Made by a program: the position numbers and the translations under genes. Of a DNA stretch of 13,249 bases, positions 6,082 to 12,112 are shown one piece after another. The notes beneath the pieces are model-generated. The model made no database searches. It was not told where the DNA came from and worked only from the letters and a program-made list of their open reading frames with translations. Position 1 is the stretch's first letter; each line of letters begins with the position of its first letter. The DNA is from a bacterium (GTDB taxonomy: Bacteria; Patescibacteriota; Microgenomatia; Levybacterales; UBA12049): assembly GCA_021784535.1 (NCBI GenBank), contig JAJYHW010000081.1, forward strand, positions 1 through 13,249. The letters run 5' to 3'.

Positions 6082-8094
6082 TTAAAGATTTACTTTCGTC
6101 GTTTTATCAGTATTCAGGATGAATGTATCAACGGTATTATTGTTCACAATCATCGTATATGGATTGTTGGTCGCGCCTGGCTGTTTTTGGATCATTACGG
6201 GAAGCGGAGAACCTGATTTTACTTTAAATGGCAGTGTATATGTAATCGTAAAATCTTTAAACCCTTCGGGCCGAACTGTTACAAATCCTTCAAAAACTGT
6301 CTTCCCCAAATCATTATAAGTATTTATTTTTACCTGAGAACCTGTACTGCTCACGAGCTGGCTGCCTTGCGGCACATAAATACGAAGCCAGTCGCGATAT
6401 TCAGCGTTCAGACACAATCCGCCTGACTTCAAACTGCAATTCGACGGTGGGAAAGGATCTTTATAATGAATCGTTACCGTCTTGGTAATTGTGCCGTCAC
6501 TTGCAACGCTATACGCATTATCAACTGCTTCCTGCATAAAAATATTGACTTTTGCTCCTGAGAAATTTGTATCGTTGATGTGCAGATAGTCTCCGTTAAA
6601 CGGCAATATCTGGCCCGCCGCGTTCAGCGCTTCAATTCCCTTCTGAGCCTGAGGGTTGTAAAGATCGTACAGAATATCTTTTTGCTGTGTACCTGTAATC
6701 ATTGCCTGAAATAACGGTCCCCAATATTTCTTCGGTGATGAAGCAAGCGCTTTGACCATAATCGCTGACATAAGATCACCAATCAAACTTTTCCGTTCTT
6801 TTCTGATATATCCGACAGGACGGGAAATATTATTTTCAAGTTGATAGATAACTTGCGGACAATCACAATGAGGATCTGTATTGGTCGTAAAGGTCTGCCC
6901 GTCTGCCTGTACCTGATTGTCAAGAATCTTAATAGTAGAGACGAGGACATTGGTATCAATCGCGATAATACCATCAACAGGCTGATACAATCCGGCTTTT
7001 TGATACATCGACCTGAACGTCTTCATTGAGTTCATAAAATCAGGCGATAAATTACTGTCACGCAGATTAAACTGATAGACGCCTGAGAAATATTTCAAAA
7101 TAGGCGCCGGCGCCGGAGGTTTATTCGGGATAGAATCGTCCAGCGTATAAATATTTTGAGATTTCTCAATTGAGATGCTTCCCTGATCTATTTTGATAAT
7201 TGCATAGGCGGTGATAAATCCTCCAGTCGGACGAAGTTCTTTGTCATTTTGAAACAACACGAGATAATGTTTGGGACGGTTTGCACCCAAAAGACTTGGC
7301 AACGCTTGAATAAGCGGCTTCGCGTCGCGCACACCAGTCGCGCTTTCGTCAGTAAACGTTTTTAAATTGGTTAACTGCGTATAAATTGTTTTGCCAAAAA
7401 GAAGCGTTGGATAATGATTCGGATCAACCTGATCCATTTCCTGTTTCATAGCAATAAGAGAAGCTTCAATCTGGTCAATCTTCGGCGTGATCTTACCCAA
7501 ACTCAACACTGCGGTTTTAATTCTATCTGAAGCCGATACCCCTAAAGGATTACTTGTACCTTTCAAACCCAACACATCCGCGTATGGCGTCAGAGAACTT
7601 GCTATTATCTGCGCACCGTTTAATCCATCAGATGCCGCGCTCATCAAATGGTCAGCATCATTATAATACCAGTTTACAACCGGAATTAATTTCAAAGGAA
7701 GAAGCCAATGAAAATTTGATTGCGTTTGTTTTAATAACGTTTGTGTTTTTGCAATTTCAGCCGAAGCGAGCGCGACATTCTGTTGTTTGGCGGCTGCGGC
7801 TATTAATTTTGCTTCACGATACGCCTTCAAACCGGACTTATACGTCGCATACGCCGGAATACTGATGAGAATAATAAGCAAAATCACAATCCCAAGTGTA
7901 ATAAAAAGCTTGCGGGATGCTCTAAAATTAACATGAGCAGTATTTTTTTTCTTTCTTCTCGGCATAACAAGCGTACTATTGCTTTTTGCAAAATCCGGTA
8001 TATTTTTTGCTGGAATATTTACCGAAATTCCTGCATTAGGCCTGGTACTGGTATCTCTCTTATCATTAAACTCAATTTTATCAAATCCTGACAT
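6082..8094 (-). CDS. DUF4012 membrane-anchored protein, probably linked to surface glycan
   Basis: A 670-residue protein with a cytoplasmic N-terminal tail of about 60 residues ending in a basic patch (RRKKK, 46-50). One membrane segment follows at about 63-83 (LFITLGIVILLIILISIPAYA), then an Ala/Gln/Lys-rich helical stretch, and a large extracytoplasmic region. The DUF4012 hallmarks are present: FQNDKELRPTGGFITAYAII, and later RDSNLSPDFM with VDGIIAIDTNVL. The C-terminal part (PSNCSLKSGGLCLNAEYRDWLRIYVP onward) looks beta-rich. The family occurs in Actinobacteria and CPR and has no established biochemical role that I know. It follows the initiating sugar-phosphate transferase by 49 nt, suggesting a role in assembly or anchoring of the glycan (inference). 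ATG 8094 is chosen; a TTG at 8136 in the same frame is the -35 hexamer of the promoter. Confidence 0.88.
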   Translation of the reverse strand: MSGFDKIEFNDKRDTSTRPNAGISVNIPAKNIPDFAKSNSTLVMPRRKKKNTAHVNFRASRKLFITLGIVILLIILISIPAYATYKSGLKAYREAKLIAAAAKQQNVALASAEIAKTQTLLKQTQSNFHWLLPLKLIPVVNWYYNDADHLMSAASDGLNGAQIIASSLTPYADVLGLKGTSNPLGVSASDRIKTAVLSLGKITPKIDQIEASLIAMKQEMDQVDPNHYPTLLFGKTIYTQLTNLKTFTDESATGVRDAKPLIQALPSLLGANRPKHYLVLFQNDKELRPTGGFITAYAIIKIDQGSISIEKSQNIYTLDDSIPNKPPAPAPILKYFSGVYQFNLRDSNLSPDFMNSMKTFRSMYQKAGLYQPVDGIIAIDTNVLVSTIKILDNQVQADGQTFTTNTDPHCDCPQVIYQLENNISRPVGYIRKERKSLIGDLMSAIMVKALASSPKKYWGPLFQAMITGTQQKDILYDLYNPQAQKGIEALNAAGQILPFNGDYLHINDTNFSGAKVNIFMQEAVDNAYSVASDGTITKTVTIHYKDPFPPSNCSLKSGGLCLNAEYRDWLRIYVPQGSQLVSSTGSQVKINTYNDLGKTVFEGFVTVRPEGFKDFTITYTLPFKVKSGSPLPVMIQKQPGATNNPYTMIVNNNTVDTFILNTDKTTKVNL

Positions 8095-8106
8095 CGTGCA
8101 AGATAT

Positions 8107-8136
8107 ATCATAGCCAAGTTGCCTATTATTTGTCAA
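8107..8136 (-). promoter_or_regulatory. Promoter of the DUF4012 gene, near-leaderless
   Basis: TTGACA (8136-8131), 18-nt spacer, TATGAT (8112-8107, 5 of 6 matches), then 12 nt to ATG 8094. The predicted start is about 5-6 nt before the ATG, with no Shine-Dalgarno. It lies in the 49-nt gap after the sugar transferase gene, so DUF4012-recO can be expressed apart from the glycan operon. Confidence 0.6.
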
Positions 8137-8143
8137 ACTACAA

Positions 8144-8809
8144 CTAGAGTGCTCCTTTGCCCGATATCATTGCCCATGGAGTTTTAATAATAATCCAAAG
8201 ATCCAAAAGAATTGATTGTTTCATCGCGTAATCCGCGTCCATCTGAATTCTCTTGTCAAATTTGACTTCACTTCTTCCGCTTACCTGCCAAAAACCGGTA
8301 ATCCCGGGCTTTACAGACAACACTTCTTTCACAAGCTCTTTAGTTTGCGGATATATTTTTTGCTGCTTTTCAAGCTCCTCAGGATAATACGGGCGAGGTC
8401 CGACCAGACTCATTTCGCCTTTTAGTACATTGAGAAGCTGAGGGATCTCATCGAGCGAATATTTACGGATAAATCTCCCAACGTGCGTAATCCTTGGATC
8501 ATTTTTGATTTTATAATTACCGCCCTTTTGCTGTTCTTCATATGCTGCTTTAAATTTCGGATCAGTTTTTAATAGGTAATACGCGTTAACGATCATCGAC
8601 CGGAATTTATACGGGTAAAAATAATTATTATTTTTACCAACTCTTCTCGGAGTATCTGCCAAAATAGGTCCCCTGGAATCAAGTTTTATTGCGATACCAA
8701 CAAGAAGAATAACCGGTGAAAAAAGAATAAGAAGAACCATGGACGAAATAATATCAATCAGTCTTTTGGTACTTGTATAAAATATGCTTTTTATCGTTTG
8801 CTGAGCCAT
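8144..8809 (-). CDS. Polyprenyl-phosphate sugar-1-phosphate transferase (short, PglC-like form)
   Basis: Initiating monotopic phosphoglycosyl transferase: moves a sugar-1-phosphate from a nucleotide sugar to polyprenyl phosphate on the inner membrane face. 221 residues, the minimal catalytic form without the extra N-terminal membrane domain of WcaJ/WbaP. Residues 19-41 form the re-entrant membrane helix with its Ser-Pro break (S31-P32). Also seen are KFRSM (68-72), the catalytic Asp-Glu pair D120-E121 in SLDEIPQLLNVLKGEMS, VGPRP (136-140), and KPGITGFWQVSGR (167-179). The start lies 2 nt after the manC stop, so translation is probably coupled. The exact sugar cannot be read from sequence. Confidence 0.93.
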   Translation of the reverse strand: MAQQTIKSIFYTSTKRLIDIISSMVLLILFSPVILLVGIAIKLDSRGPILADTPRRVGKNNNYFYPYKFRSMIVNAYYLLKTDPKFKAAYEEQQKGGNYKIKNDPRITHVGRFIRKYSLDEIPQLLNVLKGEMSLVGPRPYYPEELEKQQKIYPQTKELVKEVLSVKPGITGFWQVSGRSEVKFDKRIQMDADYAMKQSILLDLWIIIKTPWAMISGKGAL

Positions 8810-8811
8810 GT

Positions 8812-9897
8812 CTATGCCAAATGCTCGTAATCAGTACCATCAAGATTCTGTACAAATTTCTTGATCTTCGGGACTGAATCCTTTGGACAAATTAAAATGA
8901 CATCGTCCATACTGACCACAACCATTCCTTCCAGATCTATCCCGACAATAAGCTGCTTGGTTTCATTGTGAAGAATTGAATCATGACAATCTTCCAGAAA
9001 AATTTTCCCTTTTGTTACATTTGCGTCAACCTTATCACTCAAAGCTTCTTTCAGCGCTTCCCACGCACCAATATCGCTCCATCCGATATCTTCTGAAATA
9101 ACCAGACCGGCTTTAGGATCCATTTTTTCAAGAATTGCATTATCAAAAGAAATTTTTTCAAGTGTCGGGTATATTTCATTAAGCACTTTTTCATACCCTT
9201 CTGTTCCAAAGGCATCCTGAATTTTCTTTAACTTTGTATATAATACAGGTGAAAATCTTTCAAAAAGGTTCCAAAGAAATTGCGGAGTTGTCACAAAATA
9301 TCCAAGATTCCAGGCATGCTTACCATCGATCAGCCACTCCTGAGCTTTTTCAAGAGGTGGACGATATTGAAAACCGGTAAACGTATAAATAGGGAAGTCA
9401 TCAACTCTTTCTATCTGTGAGCCAAACTCAATATATCCCAGGTTTTGATTGGCAAATCGTGGTTTCTGGCCGATGAAAACAATACGATTCGGGTCTTTCA
9501 GAATCAATTTCTCGGCCGTACGAAGCATCCTTCTAAACATTGCTTCCTTTTTTACCAAATGATCACTCCCCCATAGGAGCACAAGTGGTTCATCAGGATT
9601 CATTTTTACCATTTGTGAAACAACCAGTCCCACTGCAGGTCCGACATCGCGCATCTGAGGTTCTATGATAATATTGTTTTCAGGAAGTCCGGGAAGTTGT
9701 TCAGAGATAATTGAAGCATACTGTTGGCCGGTTGAAATAAAAATATCTTCCCATTGAAACTCGGGGAATAATTTGTGAACTGCAATTTGCAGCATGGAAC
9801 GATCCGCGATAATTTTTCCAAATTGTTTTGGAGCATTTTTACGGGAAAGCGGCCACAAGCGACTCCCTACGCCTCCTGCGAAAAGAACAATCTTCAT
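8812..9897 (-). CDS. manC: Mannose-1-phosphate guanylyltransferase (GDP-mannose pyrophosphorylase)
   Basis: Makes GDP-mannose from mannose-1-phosphate and GTP in the cytoplasm, supplying mannosyl (or derived) residues. The 361-residue product begins with the nucleotidyltransferase signature FAGGVGSRLWPLSRKNAPKQF (6-26), where the Lys of PKQF is expected to be catalytic. It continues with IIEPQMRDVGPAVGL (nucleotide site), LLWGSDHLV, NLGYFVTTPQFLW and EDIGWSDIGAWEAL, all family positions. It has only the pyrophosphorylase domain and lacks the C-terminal phosphomannose isomerase domain of bifunctional ManC/AlgA. It lies 21 nt after a GT4 gene and 2 nt before the sugar transferase. Presence beside GT4 enzymes suggests a mannose-containing polymer. 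Confidence 0.92.
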   Translation of the reverse strand: MKIVLFAGGVGSRLWPLSRKNAPKQFGKIIADRSMLQIAVHKLFPEFQWEDIFISTGQQYASIISEQLPGLPENNIIIEPQMRDVGPAVGLVVSQMVKMNPDEPLVLLWGSDHLVKKEAMFRRMLRTAEKLILKDPNRIVFIGQKPRFANQNLGYIEFGSQIERVDDFPIYTFTGFQYRPPLEKAQEWLIDGKHAWNLGYFVTTPQFLWNLFERFSPVLYTKLKKIQDAFGTEGYEKVLNEIYPTLEKISFDNAILEKMDPKAGLVISEDIGWSDIGAWEALKEALSDKVDANVTKGKIFLEDCHDSILHNETKQLIVGIDLEGMVVVSMDDVILICPKDSVPKIKKFVQNLDGTDYEHLA

Positions 9898-9909
9898 AAG
9901 GACTCTACT

Positions 9910-9938
9910 ATTATAGTATCAAACAAGTTTCTGTACAA
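9910..9938 (-). promoter_or_regulatory. Possible internal promoter before manC
   Basis: A perfect TATAAT (9915-9910) lies 12 nt before the manC ATG, the same distance as at two stronger promoters in the window. Seventeen nt upstream is TTGTAC, matching TTGACA at only 3 of 6. The -10 also lies in a small palindrome (TACTA/TAGTA). Suggestive only. Confidence 0.35.
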
Positions 9939-11007
9939 GTTTTAAAAATGCTTTTTGAAAAGTACTCTGACTGAATTGCAGCGCGTTTTTTTTACCTGCT
10001 TGCGGATCAAAATGCATGTGTTCAAATATTTTTAACGCGTGAATCAGAGAATCTCTTGCTTGCTGATCAAAAAAAATTCCTGTTTTGCCTTCTTTGATTG
10101 TCTCAAGCGCGCCTCCTCCGCGAAACGCGATAACCGGCTTACCAAACGCCTGTGCTTCTACAACAGTCAAACCGAAATCTTCACGTGCCGGAAAAATCAA
10201 CGCACGACAATTCTGATAATATTCTGCTAATTTTATATCATTCACGCTACCGCAAAACTCTATTGTCGGACCCGCCATCGCTTCTAACTCTTTTCTCCAA
10301 TTCCCTTCGCCGACAATTTTCAGCGGTAATTGCAATGCATTACATGCCTGGATAGCGATATCAATGCGTTTATACTTAGTAAACTTGGATAAACGGGAAA
10401 CAATGAGAAAATAGCCGCTTTTTTTTCTTCTTACATCTTTAGTCTTCAATCTTACATCTAAGTCCGCCGGCGGATAGATTACCACCGAATCTCTTTCATA
10501 ATATTTTTTTATCCTTCCCTGAACCTCCTTTGAGATCGCAACCAGTGTGTCCGGACGCTTGGAAGCCACACGATCCCATTTTTTTAGATAAGAAACTGCA
10601 GGTGATGTAATCATTTTAAATGCGGGATTAGCAAAATATTCTTCATAGCCACTCCACAGATATCTCGTCGGGGTTAAAATATAACTGATATGATGTGTGC
10701 CAATAGGAGTAATAATTCCTTTTGCAGCCTCGCTGGTTACTGACACAACCAAATCATAGCCGGAAAATGAAAATCTTTCAAAAGCAATCGGCATAAGATA
10801 CGGATATAACTCATGATGGGTAACAATATGAGGGAATTGCTGCAAAAAAGAAGGTTTCACATTAAATTTTTTTGCCCAGACAGCGTGACGGGGAGAATAT
10901 ACTGAGGTAAAAACCGGCGCTTCAGGGAAAATTTTATGAAGCGCGAGCAAAACACGCTCAGCGCCTCCCCATTTATTGATCCGATCGTATACGAGAGCAA
11001 CTTTCAT
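9919..11007 (-). CDS. GT4 glycosyltransferase, WbaZ-like
   Basis: A 362-residue GT-B fold enzyme of family GT4 that adds a sugar from a nucleotide donor to a growing glycan. The N-terminal domain begins MKVALVYDRINKWGGAERVL, the pattern of WbaZ-like enzymes, several of which are mannosyltransferases. The C-terminal donor domain holds the EX7E motif EDFGLTVVE (E276/E284) and GGGALETIKEGKTGIFF. ATG 11007 is 35 nt inside the end of the preceding gene, so translation is likely coupled. There is no clear Shine-Dalgarno. The interdomain linker (DLDVRLKTKDVRRKKSG) is encoded by a degenerate 7-nt repeat, and two A8 runs (complement of 9986-9993 and 10419-10426) lie in the coding strand. The donor sugar is not determinable; GDP-mannose is plausible given manC next door. 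Confidence 0.9.
   Translation of the reverse strand: MKVALVYDRINKWGGAERVLLALHKIFPEAPVFTSVYSPRHAVWAKKFNVKPSFLQQFPHIVTHHELYPYLMPIAFERFSFSGYDLVVSVTSEAAKGIITPIGTHHISYILTPTRYLWSGYEEYFANPAFKMITSPAVSYLKKWDRVASKRPDTLVAISKEVQGRIKKYYERDSVVIYPPADLDVRLKTKDVRRKKSGYFLIVSRLSKFTKYKRIDIAIQACNALQLPLKIVGEGNWRKELEAMAGPTIEFCGSVNDIKLAEYYQNCRALIFPAREDFGLTVVEAQAFGKPVIAFRGGGALETIKEGKTGIFFDQQARDSLIHALKIFEHMHFDPQAGKKNALQFSQSTFQKAFLKLVQKLV
10428..10462. repeat. Degenerate 7-nt tandem repeat in the interdomain linker of a GT4 gene (consensus ATCTTAC)
   Basis: Five consecutive heptads. The fourth (10449-10455) is ATCTTAC; the others differ by 1-3 bases, but all keep TCT at positions 2-4. A perfect repeat of this unit would put a TAA in one frame of the coding strand; the degenerate copies avoid it. 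It encodes DVRLKTKDVRR between the two domains. Confidence 0.65.
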
Positions 11008-12112
11008 ATATTTTTAGCGTTTCTTTTGCCATTTTTTCCCAAGAAAAAAATAATGCCCGTTTTTTTCCTTTTTCAATATAATTTGCAAACTTTTTTTTAT
11101 TTTCAAGAACTTCACGTATTGTAGCATGCAAAGAATCAACTGCAAGAGGATCAAAGTAAACTGCGGCATCTTTATAAATTTCTCTCAGTGAAGGTATATC
11201 TGAAGCAAGAACCAGACAGTCTGACTGCATCGCTTCCAATCCAGGCAAACCAAATCCTTCCATCAGAGACGGAACGATAAGTGCCTGAGTATCCTGATAT
11301 AACGATTGCAATTCCTGATCACTGACATTTCCGGAAAAAAGAATACTTTTTTTTAAACCCATCTTACCAACTTTCTCTTCGAGCCGGTCATAAAAATAAT
11401 TTTTCTTTCCGACTAATACTAGTTTTGCTTCAGGAAATTCCCTTACAACCAAGGCAAAGGCTTCAATCAATCTCTCCAAATTTTTGTGTGGATAGGCATT
11501 GCCAACATAAAGTATATATTCTTTGTCTTTGCTCTTTGCTCTTTGCTCTTTGCTCTTTGCTCTTTGCTCTACTCCTTCATACGTTACCGCGATTTTATCT
11601 GAGGATACATGCAAATGCTTCACAATTTCATCTTTTGTTGCCTGAGAAACAGCGATAACTTTTACTGCTTTTTGCGCTGCTTTTTTGATAACATATTTAT
11701 ATCCGAGACGCTTGAGAAAATAAATCGGATAGGGAAGTGTTGAAGCTTTGCCGGTGGGAAAGTGATGAATAATCAAATCATGAATAGTCATAACAAAAGG
11801 CTTATTATAAAAGATAGGGATTGAAAAATAAGGAAAATGGACAAGGTCAAGATTTTCCTTTTCCAGAATTTTAGAAAATCCCAGCTGTTCTTCAATCGAA
11901 TGCCACGTGATATTTGTCTCTATAAGAGTTACATTTTGAGGTGTATTTTTGCGTTTTGCGTTTTGCGTTTTGAGTTCTTGACAGGCTTTTGCAGTTAGGA
12001 ACAAAATATATTCGTTCTTTGAGTCTATTGCCAAAAGGTTCTCGACCAAATTTCGGATATACCGTCCAACGCCGGTTTCATTCCAAAGCCTAGCATCAAT
12101 CCCGATTCTCAT
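10973..12112 (-). CDS. GT4 glycosyltransferase, MtfB-like (mannosyltransferase-type)
   Basis: A 379-residue GT-B enzyme. Its start MRIGIDARLWNETGVGRYIR is the signature of the MtfB-like GT4 group, in which mannosyltransferases are well represented. The C-terminal domain has YILYVGNAYPHKNLERLI and the EX7E motif EGFGLPGLE (E285/E293). The ATG overlaps the stop of the upstream glycosyltransferase as ATGA, a 4-nt overlap typical of translational coupling. Two 7-nt repeat tracts lie in frame. One is in a loop at KTQNAKRKN (about residues 50-58). The other is six perfect copies giving EQRAKSKEQRAKSK in the interdomain linker; its copy number could switch the frame. A8 runs (complement of 11091-11098 and 11347-11354) add further slippage-prone sites. 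Confidence 0.9.
   Translation of the reverse strand: MRIGIDARLWNETGVGRYIRNLVENLLAIDSKNEYILFLTAKACQELKTQNAKRKNTPQNVTLIETNITWHSIEEQLGFSKILEKENLDLVHFPYFSIPIFYNKPFVMTIHDLIIHHFPTGKASTLPYPIYFLKRLGYKYVIKKAAQKAVKVIAVSQATKDEIVKHLHVSSDKIAVTYEGVEQRAKSKEQRAKSKDKEYILYVGNAYPHKNLERLIEAFALVVREFPEAKLVLVGKKNYFYDRLEEKVGKMGLKKSILFSGNVSDQELQSLYQDTQALIVPSLMEGFGLPGLEAMQSDCLVLASDIPSLREIYKDAAVYFDPLAVDSLHATIREVLENKKKFANYIEKGKKRALFFSWEKMAKETLKIYESCSRIRSDQ
11528..11569. repeat. Six perfect copies of a 7-nt repeat (TTTGCTC) inside a glycosyltransferase gene
   Basis: Forty-two nt of exact TTTGCTC units, preceded by a 6-nt TTTGTC remnant. The coding-strand unit GAGCAAA has no stop in any frame, and six copies equal 14 codons, so the peptide is a doubled EQRAKSK. 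Because 7 is not a multiple of 3, only changes of three units keep the gene in frame. Confidence 0.92.
11947..11974. repeat. 7-nt tandem repeat in a GT4 gene (unit TTTTGCG)
   Basis: Three perfect TTTTGCG (11947-11967) plus one variant TTTTGAG (11968-11974). The coding-strand unit CGCAAAA has no stop in any frame and encodes LKTQNAKRK, a loop between a helix and the strand NVTLIET of the N-terminal domain. Confidence 0.8.

Noticed and set aside
8095..8136. TTG start for the DUF4012 gene at 8136
   Set aside because: This TTG is the start of a perfect -35 hexamer with a matching -10 downstream, so the region is better read as promoter.
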